NCBI RefSeq assembly: GCF_013433315.1 | Contig: NZ_WXVV01000002.1 | Location: 62,001-126,000, forward strand | Reading direction: 5' to 3' | Length of the DNA stretch: 64,000 nt | From: Pseudomonas crudilactis | GTDB lineage: Bacteria > Pseudomonadota > Gammaproteobacteria > Pseudomonadales > Pseudomonadaceae | In this document: positions 1-8,278 of the stretch, piece after piece | Numbering within the stretch: the stretch's first letter is position 1 | Layout of the letters: every line of letters begins with the position of its first letter | Notes under the pieces: model-generated | What the model was told of the DNA's origin: nothing | The model's input: only the letters and a program-made list of their open reading frames with translations | The model's database searches: none | Program-made: the position numbers and the translations under genes

Positions 1-160
1 CGAGCAGCACGATATCCGGTTTGTGGCTGTCGATCAGTGCCAACGCCTCTTCGCCATTCGTGGCGCTGGGCTCCAGAACTGTATAACCCTCGAGCTCGCT
101 CACCATTCGGCTGAGGCGCTCGCGAGCCAGTGGTTCGTCATCAACGATCAGGACATTCAT
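1..160 (-). CDS. algR: AlgR response regulator, N-terminal part (cut by window edge)
   Basis: Reading leftward from the ATG at 160, the translation begins MNVLIVDDEPLARERLSRMV and continues to ...DSHKPDIVLL before the window ends, so only about 53 residues are visible. This is the start of a receiver domain, with the acidic pair DDE at residues 7-9 and the beginning of the strand that leads to the phospho-acceptor Asp. The divergent argH next door is the usual Pseudomonas neighbour of algR, a LytTR-type regulator of alginate and type IV pili. The DNA-binding half lies outside the window. Identification rests on the N-terminus and the context. Confidence 0.85.
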   Translation of the reverse strand, partial: MNVLIVDDEPLARERLSRMVSELEGYTVLEPSATNGEEALALIDSHKPDIVLL

Positions 161-632
161 ATTGCGCTGGATTCCTGCGTGAGTCTCGCACAAGGATAGC
201 GTAGACAGGTGAAGTGACGTCCGTCACCGCGATCCACGCTAAGACTAGCCCGAGCGCCAAAAAGTGCCGTACGTCGGCCAGCAATATTTGCCAGTGTCCG
301 GGTCGTACTGCTCAAAGCCCGCTGTTTCCTGCGTTTCTCACGGGGATTGCCGAAGAACAATTACACCCACCCCCTCTTCTTATAGTCGGCGGCCAGACCT
401 TTGCGCGATCCACAGCCGCGTCGACCCTTATGTCCAACTGTAGACGTTCGTCGGGCCGATATTGCTCAATCGAAAAATATCCTTGCGCAAAACCGCCGCG
501 GTCAGCGTCGACTATGGCGCAGACAATGAGAAAAAAACGTATCGACCAGTGTCAACGACAGGATTGGCAACCCTGTTATTATCCGCGCCAGCGTTTCACG
601 CCTTTTTTCTTCAAGCCGATACGAGCGAATTC
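161..632. promoter_or_regulatory. algR-argH divergent intergenic region
   Basis: 472 bases with no convincing gene. It must hold both promoters. A perfect inverted repeat GTGACG-TC-CGTCAC lies at 214-227, close to the algR side. On the argH side a TATTAT hexamer at 577-582 could be a -10 box, but no good -35 box is correctly spaced. In P. aeruginosa the sensor gene algZ (fimS) sits between these two genes; there is no room for it here. Confidence 0.5.
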
Positions 633-2027
633 ATGAGCACTGACAAGACCAATCAGTCCTGGGGCGGCCGCTTCAGTGAACCCGTCGACGCCTTCGTCGC
701 CCGCTTCACCGCCTCCGTCACTTTCGACCAGCGCCTGTATCGCCACGACATCATGGGCTCGATCGCCCACGCCACCATGCTGGCCAAGGTCGGCGTGCTG
801 ACCGATGCCGAGCGCGACAGCATCATCGATGGCCTGAAGACCATTCAGGGCGAAATCGAGGCCGGCCAGTTCGACTGGCGCATCGACCTCGAAGACGTGC
901 ACATGAACATCGAAGCACGGCTGACCGACCGCATCGGCGTCACCGGTAAAAAGCTGCACACCGGGCGTAGCCGCAACGATCAGGTCGCCACCGACATCCG
1001 CCTGTGGCTGCGTGACGAGATCGACCTGATCCTCGCCGAAATCACCCGCCTGCAAAAAGGCCTGCTGGAGCAAGCCGAGCGCGAAGCCGCGAGCATCATG
1101 CCGGGCTTCACTCACCTGCAGACCGCGCAACCGGTGACCTTCGGGCACCACATGCTGGCCTGGTTCGAAATGCTCAGCCGCGACTACGAGCGTCTGGTCG
1201 ACTGCCGCAAGCGCACCAACCGCATGCCACTGGGCAGCGCCGCGCTGGCCGGCACCACCTACCCGATCGACCGTGAATACACCGCACAATTGCTGGGTTT
1301 TGACGCGGTTGGCGGCAACTCGCTGGACAACGTTTCCGATCGCGATTTCGCCATCGAATTCTGCTCGGCCGCGAGCATCGCGATGATGCACCTGTCGCGC
1401 TTCTCCGAAGAGCTGGTGCTGTGGACCAGCGCGCAGTTCCAGTTCATCGATCTGCCGGACCGCTTCTGCACCGGCAGTTCGATCATGCCGCAAAAGAAAA
1501 ACCCCGACGTGCCGGAGCTGGTACGCGGCAAGACCGGCCGTGTGTTCGGCGCACTGATGGGCCTGCTGACCCTGATGAAAGGCCAACCGCTGGCCTACAA
1601 CAAAGACAACCAGGAAGACAAAGAGCCGCTGTTCGACGCCGCCGATACCCTGCGCGATTCGCTGCGGGCCTTTGCCGACATGATCCCGGCGATCAAACCG
1701 AAGCACGCGATCATGCGTGAAGCGGCGCTGCGTGGTTTCTCCACCGCGACCGATCTGGCGGATTATCTGGTGCGCCGTGGTCTGCCGTTCCGTGATTGCC
1801 ACGAGATCGTTGGCCATGCGGTGAAGTACGGCGTGGACACGGGCAAGGATCTGGCCGAGATGAGCCTGGAAGAACTGCGCCAGTTCAGCGATCAGATCGA
1901 GCAGGATGTGTTTGCCGTGCTGACACTGGAAGGCTCGGTGAATGCCCGTGACCATATCGGCGGCACTGCGCCGGCGCAGGTCAAGGCAGCAGTGGTTCGC
2001 GGTCAGGCCCTGATCGCCAGCCGCTAA
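633..2027 (+). CDS. argH: argininosuccinate lyase
   Basis: Cytosolic enzyme of the last arginine step: argininosuccinate to arginine plus fumarate. The protein is 464 aa, the normal length, starting [17 protein letters not shown]. The fumarase/aspartase superfamily signature [12 protein letters not shown] (about residues 281-292) contains the mobile loop with the catalytic Ser. Another typical segment, [13 protein letters not shown], is near residue 110. The reading frame stays open 57 codons further upstream, but the ATG at 633 gives the family N-terminus. It is divergent from algR and is followed by a strong REP hairpin that probably closes the transcript. Confidence 0.97.
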   Translation: MSTDKTNQSWGGRFSEPVDAFVARFTASVTFDQRLYRHDIMGSIAHATMLAKVGVLTDAERDSIIDGLKTIQGEIEAGQFDWRIDLEDVHMNIEARLTDRIGVTGKKLHTGRSRNDQVATDIRLWLRDEIDLILAEITRLQKGLLEQAEREAASIMPGFTHLQTAQPVTFGHHMLAWFEMLSRDYERLVDCRKRTNRMPLGSAALAGTTYPIDREYTAQLLGFDAVGGNSLDNVSDRDFAIEFCSAASIAMMHLSRFSEELVLWTSAQFQFIDLPDRFCTGSSIMPQKKNPDVPELVRGKTGRVFGALMGLLTLMKGQPLAYNKDNQEDKEPLFDAADTLRDSLRAFADMIPAIKPKHAIMREAALRGFSTATDLADYLVRRGLPFRDCHEIVGHAVKYGVDTGKDLAEMSLEELRQFSDQIEQDVFAVLTLEGSVNARDHIGGTAPAQVKAAVVRGQALIASR

Positions 2028-2044
2028 CAGAAAAAGCCAAAAGC

Positions 2045-2108
2045 ATCGCGAGCAGGCTCACTCCTACATTGGAATGCGTTCCCCTGTAGGAGTGAGCCTG
2101 CTCGCGAT
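2045..2108. repeat. REP inverted pair (TGTAGGAGTGAGCCTGCTCGCGAT type)
   Basis: Two perfectly complementary 24-base arms (2045-2068 and 2085-2108) separated by 16 bases, between the convergent ends of argH and the GST gene. The unit is a Pseudomonas REP sequence arranged as a doublet. It could also act as a bidirectional transcription barrier, as no T-tailed terminator is seen here. Confidence 0.9.
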
Positions 2109-2134
2109 AGCTGCTTTCAACTCAACTACAAACC

Positions 2135-2794
2135 TCACTTCTTGGCAGCGATCATCGCCAAAAACGCCGGCATCGCCGCTTCCTTGTCCGCCGCAATCTT
2201 CTGCACATGCGGATTCTGCTCAAGCCGCTCCAGCAACGCCTTCGCCTGCGGCATCTCCGCCAGCAAATCAATCCCGAACAGTTTCTGCCCGACGGCACAG
2301 GCCAGCGGCACGCTGTAGAGGAAGTACAAATCGGCGATGCTCAGACTGTCGCCCGCCACATACGGGGCGAATTTGCCGTGCCGTCCCAGTGCGGCAAACC
2401 CCAGCAGCAATTCGGTCTTGGTCTTTTCCTTGATGGCGTCCGGCAAGGTCATGCCGAAGAACGCTTCGCCATAGCAGGCGCGTCCCGGCAGTTCGATGTA
2501 CAGCTCGATTTCCTTGGCAATTGCCAGCACCTGCGCGCGCTTGAACGGATCGCTCGGCAGCAGCGGCGTGCCTTTCTCGGTTTGCTCGAGGTATTCGAGG
2601 ATGATCGCGGTTTCGTTGATGAAACCAGCGTCCACACCAAGCACCGGGACCTTGCCGCGCGGGCTGATGGCCAGAGACTCGGGTGTCTGCGTCGGGTAGA
2701 ACGTGACCTCTTCGAACGGCAGGCCTTTTTCCAGCAGCGCCAGTTTGACCATGTTGTAGTAGTTGCTGACTGAGAATCCGTAGAGCTTGAACAT
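2135..2794 (-). CDS. glutathione S-transferase family protein
   Basis: 219 aa with the thioredoxin-fold N-terminal domain (MFKLYGFSVSNYYNMVKLAL; the VPVLG cis-Pro turn near residue 50; the glutathione-binding ETAIILEYL near 62-70) and an all-helical C-terminal domain containing SIADLYFLYSV. Likely cytosolic glutathione conjugation or reduction; the substrate cannot be told. A GTG codon lies directly before the ATG at 2794, but GGAGG spaced 7 bases from the ATG supports 2794. It is transcribed toward argH and stands alone. Confidence 0.88.
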   Translation of the reverse strand: MFKLYGFSVSNYYNMVKLALLEKGLPFEEVTFYPTQTPESLAISPRGKVPVLGVDAGFINETAIILEYLEQTEKGTPLLPSDPFKRAQVLAIAKEIELYIELPGRACYGEAFFGMTLPDAIKEKTKTELLLGFAALGRHGKFAPYVAGDSLSIADLYFLYSVPLACAVGQKLFGIDLLAEMPQAKALLERLEQNPHVQKIAADKEAAMPAFLAMIAAKK

Positions 2795-2917
2795 CACATA
2801 GCCTCCAGGCCGTGCGGGGTGGGCAGTGCCTGTTTATAGATCGCGCAGGCGAATCGCGCCAGCAGCATCACGCCGCTGAATGCGGGTAAACTGGCGCCTT
2901 TCCATGAGGAGCCTGCC

Positions 2918-3199
2918 ATGAGCGAGCCGACAGACATCGACAACGACGAAGAAGAGTTCACCGAGGCTACTTTGATCGAAGCCATCGAGAACCAGATCGA
3001 AAGCGACAACCCGCCAGCGGCCAAAGCGACCTTCAACAAGCTGACCCTGGTGGGCGTTGAGCGTGAAGAGATCCTCAATCTGATGGCACATGTGCTGGCC
3101 TACGAGATTGACGCGATGCTCGATGAAGACCGCGCGTTCAATACCGAATGGTACGAAGCGGCGTTGCGTGCATTGCCTGAGTTGCCGCCAGAAAAGTAG
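2918..3199 (+). CDS. small acidic conserved hypothetical protein
   Basis: 93 aa, very acidic N-terminus (EPTDIDNDEEEFTEATL), then a helical part with PPAAKATFNKLTLVGVEREE and a C-terminal helix ending PELPPEK. No signal peptide or membrane segment. AGGAG lies at good spacing before the ATG. It starts divergently from the GST gene and ends before a REP doublet. I do not recognise a function; composition suggests a soluble partner-binding protein of the kind common in Pseudomonas. Confidence 0.75.
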   Translation: MSEPTDIDNDEEEFTEATLIEAIENQIESDNPPAAKATFNKLTLVGVEREEILNLMAHVLAYEIDAMLDEDRAFNTEWYEAALRALPELPPEK

Positions 3200-3217
3200 T
3201 AACAACATATTCCCCCC

Positions 3218-3307
3218 TGTGGGAGCGAGCTTGCTCGCGAAGGCGTTTTATCAGTCAACTTATTTGGTGAATGACACATCGCTTTCGCGAGCAAGCTCGC
3301 TCCCACA
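3218..3307. repeat. REP doublet (GTGGGAGCGAGCTTGCTCGCGA type)
   Basis: Inverted REP copies: TGTGGGAGCGAGCTTGCTCG at the left and its complement ending at 3307, with a short variable core between. It is downstream of the 93-aa gene and upstream of the TIGR02647-like gene, wholly intergenic. Confidence 0.9.
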
Positions 3308-3462
3308 CAATTTGTCACCCATCTATCGGCCCTGCGCCTGAGCCCCGACTACACTGGAATCCGCCTCAAGACAAAATCCCTGATCTGAGCACTGGACATG
3401 CCGCAAAAGCGGGTTCACCTTAGGGACGCTGTCGTCCAATTCCTAGAAAGTCTGGAGTCCTT

Positions 3463-3708
3463 ATGTCGCTTACCCCTGAGTTGGTTGCCGAACTGGAAGT
3501 CCTCGCACTCTTTCCCCTGGACAGTTCCCAGGAAGGTTTGAAAATTCATCAGACCGCTGCCCCGAAACATATTTCTGCCGCCAAACGCCTCTTCGAGAAA
3601 GACCTGACCGATCAGCCCGATGGCGGATATCTGACCAGCCTCGGTCGCGACGCCGCACAAAATGTGCAAACCGTGCTGACCATTCTGAGAGAGCAGGAAA
3701 CCGCCTGA
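3463..3708 (+). CDS. TIGR02647-type conserved hypothetical protein
   Basis: 81 aa, starting MSLTPELVAELEVLALFPLD, followed by a lysine-rich helical stretch and ending with a helix QNVQTVLTILREQETA. GGAG precedes the ATG by 5 bases. The sequence resembles the short Pseudomonas family TIGR02647, which is usually found beside cyaA as here; no biochemical role is known to me. Likely soluble. The family assignment is from memory of the pattern, not a search. Confidence 0.75.
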   Translation: MSLTPELVAELEVLALFPLDSSQEGLKIHQTAAPKHISAAKRLFEKDLTDQPDGGYLTSLGRDAAQNVQTVLTILREQETA

Positions 3709-3891
3709 TTCCCCCTGACTTTGCCCACGGGAACTCCTGCCACGGGATTTCCGCGGGCCTGCCCGGTCATCCGCGATAGAAATCTGACGTCAAAAAACAA
3801 ATTCAGCTTAAAAGTCCCGCTGCGCAAAGGCTAAACTGCCTCCCATTCCGAGACCCTCTTCGTCCGAGCCTGCGAGCCGGTTTGAGCTGAT

Positions 3892-6735
3892 ATGACGCGC
3901 ACCCACGAAATCCGCCCCGACCTGGACGAAGGTATCGACCGCAAGGTACTCAGCCAGCTGCGCGCGCGTTTTCTCAAACTCAATGAAGGCCGCCTCGGCC
4001 GCGCCCTCGAAGGCCTGTCGACACGCCAACAGAGCGTGTTGACGTTGTTGCCGTTGTTCTTCCACGTCAACCATCCGCTGCTACCGGGCTATGTCTCGGG
4101 CAGTACACCGGCCGGCCTGTCGAATTACGAGCCGGACGCCAACACCCTTGCCGAAGCGCAGCGCCTGACCCGTTCGTTCTCCTACAAACCGCGCCACGGC
4201 AGCAATCCACCGCGCCCGATCCACGGACTGTTTCTGATGGGCAGCCTCGGCACGCTGGCGCAGGCCGATCAGAGTGACATGGACGTATGGGTCTGCCACG
4301 CGCCGGATATGAGCGAAAGCGAACTCGCTGAACTGGGCAAAAAATGTCAGTTGCTTGAGGCCTGGGCAGCGAGCCAGGGCGCCGAGGCGCATTTCTTTCT
4401 GATCGACCCGGCGCGCTTCGTCAAAGGCGAACGCGACACCCAGCTCAGCTCGGAAAACTGCGGCAGCACTCAGCACTATCTGCTGCTGGATGAGTTCTAC
4501 CGCACCGCAATCTGGCTGGCCGGGCGCACGCCGATCTGGTGGCTGGTGCCGGTTTACGAAGAAACCGCCTACGACCTTTACACCCACACCCTACTGTCCA
4601 AGCGCTTTATCCGCGCCGACGAAACCCTCGACCTTGGCCATCTGGCGCGGATTCCGCCGGGCGAGTTCATCGGCGCCGGATTGTGGCAGTTGTTCAAAGG
4701 CATCGAGTCACCCTACAAGTCGGTGCTCAAGCTGCTGCTGACCGAGGTCTACGCCAGCGAACACCCGCAGGTGCACTGCCTGAGCCTGCGTTTCAAGAAA
4801 GCCGTGTTCGCCAATCAGCTCGATCTCGATGAGCTGGATCCGTACATGGTCGTGTACCGGCGCATTGAGGAATACCTCACCGCGCGCAACGAACCGGAAC
4901 GGCTGGAGCTGGTGCGCCGCGCGCTGTACCTGAAGGTCAACCGCAAGCTCACCGGCAACAGCCGCACCCAGAGCTGGCAACGCTCGTTGCTGGAACGACT
5001 GGCCAGTGAATGGCATTGGGATCAGCGGCAACTGACGCTGCTCGACAGCCGCAGCCAGTGGAAAGTCCGCCAGGTCAGCGCCGAGCGCCGCGCGCTGGTG
5101 AATGAGCTGAACTACAGCTATCGCTTCCTGACCCAGTTTGCCCGCACCGAGCAGACCGTCAGCCTGATCAACAAACGCGATCTCAATGTGCTGGGGCGCC
5201 GACTCTATGCCGCCTTCGAACGCAAGGCCGACAAGGTCGAGTTCATCAACCCCGGCATCGCCCCGGACCTGGCCGAAGACACCCTGACCCTGGTGCAGTC
5301 GCGCAACAAAAAGGAACCGGGGCAAACCCAGTGGGGCCTGTATAACGGCAGCCTCACCGCATTGGAGTGGGAACACTTCGCGCCTATAAAGCGCAGCCGC
5401 GAATTGCTTGAGTTGCTGACCTGGTGCCACCGCAACGGCGTGATCGACAGCAGCACCCGCCTCGCTTTGCATCCCGGCACCAGCGACTTGAGCGAGTTCG
5501 AGCTGTTCAACCTGCTTGGCAGCCTGCAACAGTGCATCGCCCTGCCCCTGCCTACAGTGGCTGAAGAGCCATTGCTGCGCGCCGCGGTACCGAGCGAAGT
5601 GCTGATCCTGGTCAACGTCGGGATTGACCCGCTAAAACATCACCGCGACCTGAACATCCTGATGACCACCGAGCGCACCGACTCGCTGAGTTACGCCGGC
5701 GTGCGCGAAAACCTTGTGCTGACCCTGGATCAGGTCACGCTCAACAGTTGGAACGAAGTACTGGTCAACCGCTTCGACGGCCCGCATGCCCTGCTCGATT
5801 GCCTGCGCGACTACCTTAACAACCTGCCGCGGGGGGCCTTGCAGCCGTCGTTGAAGGTGCGTTGCTTCTGCCACAACCGCGCGCAGTTCATCGCCCGCCG
5901 GGTAGAAGAAATCATCGACACCGCGCAGAACCTGCTGCTCAGCGAGTTGAATCACCGCTATCTGATTCAGGTGCAGCAGCATTACCACGTACTGGAATTG
6001 GTGCCGGGCCAGGTCAACCACGTCGCCCTCGCGACATTGCCAGCGTTGCTGGATTACCTTGGTGAAGAACAGCCGCGCTACAGTCCGCTGCATCTGGATC
6101 CGATGGCGCTGGAGGAACACGACCTCGCATTGATCCTGCCGATGGGTCAGCCGGAATGCATCCAGGTGTTCTACCGGATCACCGAGCAGCAGGCCGAGTT
6201 GTATGTGCTGGATGAGTACAACGCGCTGTGGCAGCAACATTTGCCCTATCACGATGAGCAGAGTCTGTTGGTGCCGTTGCAGCGCTTCCTGCAATCGATC
6301 CTGTTCCGCCGCGAAGCCGTGCTGCCGATGGACGCCGGTCCCGATGCCCGCCTCGAAACTTTGTATTACCAGTTATTGCCTTCCGGCCCTGGGCGCGCAC
6401 GACGGGTCGAAGCGCGACCAGCACCGCAGACGCCGGTAAACAAGCCGTTCTACGACGTACAGGCGATCGTCGGCAAAGCCGCACCGGGCGAAGTGCAGGT
6501 CACCCTGTATTGCAATCAACGGGAATTCAGTGAGCTGGAACATGGCGACCAGCTGTTCAGCGTGGTCGCCCGGGAGATCGTCGAGCAGCGCCGCGACAGC
6601 GAACGCTATCGCTGCTACATCACCGACCTCGACCTTTCTGGCCTGCTCGGTGACGGGCAGAGTTCAAGCAATCTGTATCTGCGCTACAAGGCTGACCTGG
6701 AGCGCGCCCTGAACGAAGCGCTCGAACAGGTCTGA
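3892..6735 (+). CDS. cyaA: class I adenylate cyclase
   Basis: 947 aa. It makes cAMP from ATP, the ligand of the CRP/Vfr regulator. The N-terminal catalytic half carries the nucleotidyltransferase-like signature GS at 117-118 followed by QSDMDVWVCH, with metal-binding Asp candidates D129 and D131. The long C-terminal half is the regulatory part of class I cyclases and is longer than that of E. coli (about 850 aa), as is usual in Pseudomonas. No membrane segments. Transcribed alone, convergent with rnk, with only 6 bases between the stops. Confidence 0.95.
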   Translation: MTRTHEIRPDLDEGIDRKVLSQLRARFLKLNEGRLGRALEGLSTRQQSVLTLLPLFFHVNHPLLPGYVSGSTPAGLSNYEPDANTLAEAQRLTRSFSYKPRHGSNPPRPIHGLFLMGSLGTLAQADQSDMDVWVCHAPDMSESELAELGKKCQLLEAWAASQGAEAHFFLIDPARFVKGERDTQLSSENCGSTQHYLLLDEFYRTAIWLAGRTPIWWLVPVYEETAYDLYTHTLLSKRFIRADETLDLGHLARIPPGEFIGAGLWQLFKGIESPYKSVLKLLLTEVYASEHPQVHCLSLRFKKAVFANQLDLDELDPYMVVYRRIEEYLTARNEPERLELVRRALYLKVNRKLTGNSRTQSWQRSLLERLASEWHWDQRQLTLLDSRSQWKVRQVSAERRALVNELNYSYRFLTQFARTEQTVSLINKRDLNVLGRRLYAAFERKADKVEFINPGIAPDLAEDTLTLVQSRNKKEPGQTQWGLYNGSLTALEWEHFAPIKRSRELLELLTWCHRNGVIDSSTRLALHPGTSDLSEFELFNLLGSLQQCIALPLPTVAEEPLLRAAVPSEVLILVNVGIDPLKHHRDLNILMTTERTDSLSYAGVRENLVLTLDQVTLNSWNEVLVNRFDGPHALLDCLRDYLNNLPRGALQPSLKVRCFCHNRAQFIARRVEEIIDTAQNLLLSELNHRYLIQVQQHYHVLELVPGQVNHVALATLPALLDYLGEEQPRYSPLHLDPMALEEHDLALILPMGQPECIQVFYRITEQQAELYVLDEYNALWQQHLPYHDEQSLLVPLQRFLQSILFRREAVLPMDAGPDARLETLYYQLLPSGPGRARRVEARPAPQTPVNKPFYDVQAIVGKAAPGEVQVTLYCNQREFSELEHGDQLFSVVAREIVEQRRDSERYRCYITDLDLSGLLGDGQSSSNLYLRYKADLERALNEALEQV

Positions 6736-6741
6736 GGCGGG

Positions 6742-7161
6742 TTACTCGGGAAACGCACCACCGTTGGCCGGTTGCGATTCGACTTCGAGCAAGGTCAGCT
6801 TCAGGGTCTTGCCACCCGGGGCCGGCCAGTCGATGTGTTGACCGACTTTCAGGCCCAGCAGCGCGCTGCCGACCGGAGCCAGAATGGAAATCTTGCCTTC
6901 ATCGGCGTTGGCATCCTTGGGATAGACCAGCGTCAGGTGATAGTCCTTGCCACTGCCTTCTTCGCGGCAATGCACACGGGAATTCATGGTCACGACATCG
7001 GCGGGCACTTCATCGTGGCCAACCACGGTATCGGCGCGGTCCAGCTCGGTTTGCAGCGCAATCACGCCCGGCGCAGCCTGGTCTTTATCGTTCAGGCTGT
7101 CGATCAGGCGTTCCAGACGTTGCACGTCCAGACGGGTAAGGGTGATGGAAGGTGCGGTCAT
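6742..7161 (-). CDS. rnk: Rnk, nucleoside diphosphate kinase regulator (GreA/GreB-like)
   Basis: 139 aa. An N-terminal short coiled coil (LDVQRLERLIDSLND) is followed by a GreA/GreB C-terminal-like FKBP-type domain containing MNSRVHCREE, YPKDANADEGKISILAPVGS and ALLGLKVGQHIDW. Rnk binds RNA polymerase and affects nucleoside diphosphate kinase levels; in Pseudomonas it was linked to alginate. The frame opens 10 codons earlier, but the ATG at 7161 follows AAAGGAG, although at a long spacing (12). Separated from the cyaY operon by a terminator. Confidence 0.92.
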   Translation of the reverse strand: MTAPSITLTRLDVQRLERLIDSLNDKDQAAPGVIALQTELDRADTVVGHDEVPADVVTMNSRVHCREEGSGKDYHLTLVYPKDANADEGKISILAPVGSALLGLKVGQHIDWPAPGGKTLKLTLLEVESQPANGGAFPE

Positions 7162-7200
7162 GATCCGGGCAGACTCCTTTCTTCTGCACACAAAAAAAGC

Positions 7201-7228
7201 AAAACCCCGCCAAAAAAGACGGGGTTTT
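7201..7228 (-). terminator. rho-independent terminator of cyaY operon
   Basis: Stem AAAACCCCG / CGGGGTTTT with a 10-base loop, followed in minus-strand sense by GCTTTTTTTG. Placed just after the DUF1289 gene and before rnk. Confidence 0.85.
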
Positions 7229-7289
7229 CACCAGGCCTCGATGGGTTGAGGCGTGTTCGGACACTATCACAGCTCAAAAAATATACAAG

Positions 7290-7514
7290 TCACGCCCCGC
7301 CGCACTGTTTGCGCTGCGCCGCCTGCGCGCAAATTACCCGTCGCCGCTCGTCGTCCGCCGAGCGCCATTCGCGAATGTCTTCGACATGGCGGAAGCAGCC
7401 CAGGCAGACCTTTTGTTCGTCCAGCCGGCAAACGCCGCTGCACGGCGAAGGCACGGCCGGGCTGATGTTGCTGTAGAGCGGCTTCGGTGGACGAACAGGA
7501 GCGGTGTCAGTCAC
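7290..7514 (-). CDS. DUF1289 domain protein (Fe-S/zinc-type small protein)
   Basis: 74 aa with the typical motif SPCSGVCRLDEQKVCLGCFR, in which four cysteines are spaced CxxxC...CxxC, followed by EDIREWRSADDERRRVI. DUF1289 proteins are small cysteine proteins of unknown role, probably metal binding. The only start with sense is the GTG at 7514, five bases beyond the cyaY stop, so it is translated from the cyaY transcript. The link to frataxin suggests, but does not show, a role near iron-sulfur metabolism. Confidence 0.85.
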   Translation of the reverse strand: MTDTAPVRPPKPLYSNISPAVPSPCSGVCRLDEQKVCLGCFRHVEDIREWRSADDERRRVICAQAAQRKQCGGA

Positions 7515-7518
7515 GGAA

Positions 7519-7851
7519 TCACAGACCTTCGAAATCGAATTCGGCGCCGGCCTGTTGCTTGACGATGCGCTCGAGCATTTCGCCCAGTTGCTCTTCGCTC
7601 TTGTCGCACATCCAGCGCTCGCTTTCTTCGTCGTAGTCGAAGTGGAAACCACCGGACACCGCCGCCAGCCACAGCTGACGCAGCGGCTCCTGACGGCTGA
7701 AGATCAGCTGCGAGCCGTTTTCGAACTTGACGGTGAGCACACCGGCCGAGTTCTCCATGTCGATATCCAGATCACTTTCATCAAAGATGTCTTCCAGTTT
7801 TTCCTGGGTTTCATCGACCAGATCGTGAAAACGGGCTTCGGACAAACTCAT
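7519..7851 (-). CDS. cyaY: CyaY, bacterial frataxin
   Basis: 110 aa, the standard frataxin length. The acidic first helix (LSEARFHDLVDETQEKLEDIFDESD) is the iron-binding surface, followed by the beta-sheet with LTVKFENGSQLIFSRQEPLRQLWLA and FHFDYDEESERWMCDKS. It modulates iron delivery to the IscS/IscU machinery in the cytosol. The ATG at 7851 was chosen over an upstream ATG because it gives the family start. Divergent from lptM-lysA, the same arrangement as in enterics. Confidence 0.95.
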   Translation of the reverse strand: MSLSEARFHDLVDETQEKLEDIFDESDLDIDMENSAGVLTVKFENGSQLIFSRQEPLRQLWLAAVSGGFHFDYDEESERWMCDKSEEQLGEMLERIVKQQAGAEFDFEGL

Positions 7852-8095
7852 TGCGGCAACCTCAAAAAATGTTCTGATCAGGCTCAAGCGCCGAAAGATA
7901 CGGACGCTGCCGGCCGATTGCAAAGATTAACGACCAAGCACCCTGCCCCACTCCTGACACCAAACCCTTGTAGGAGTGAGCGGCGGTTCGGGCAGCTTTA
8001 GGCAAGCCCCGCCGGACGGGAGGGCCATCGCATAGGCAAGCCGCCGGGTGGCCGGTATACTCCGGCGCAATTAACGCATTTTCAAGGATTTCGCC

Positions 8096-8269
8096 ATGAA
8101 GCGCCTGATCTCTTCCCTTGCTGCGCTCGTCGCGGTTGCCTGCCTCGTTTCGGCCTGTGGTCAAAAAGGCCCGCTGTACCTGCCGGATGACGATCAGGAC
8201 CCGGCCGAGCAAGCCCAGTCTTCGCAGAAGCAACCGTCCAAAGCACACAAGCACGACGTTTACCAATAA
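8096..8269 (+). CDS. lptM: LptM/LppL small outer-membrane lipoprotein
   Basis: 57 aa, too short to stand out in gene calls but clear: [20 protein letters not shown] followed by [12 protein letters not shown]. The lipobox LVSAC places the lipidated Cys at residue 21, and the [10 protein letters not shown] sequence is the hallmark of YifL/LptM, which binds the LPS translocon LptD-LptE and helps its disulfide maturation. The Pseudomonas copy has been called lppL. The tail is hydrophilic and charged. It lies 9 bases before lysA, so it is the first gene of the lysA-dapF-xerC operon. Confidence 0.93.
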   Translation: MKRLISSLAALVAVACLVSACGQKGPLYLPDDDQDPAEQAQSSQKQPSKAHKHDVYQ

Positions 8270-8278
8270 GGGATCGCC

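Noticed and set aside
579..1955. 458-codon antisense frame in argH
   Set aside because: Shadow of argH.
7971..8040. REP-like GTAGGAGTGAGC fragment before lptM
   Set aside because: Only a lone half unit followed by unrelated GC-rich sequence; not a doublet, so not listed as a repeat feature.
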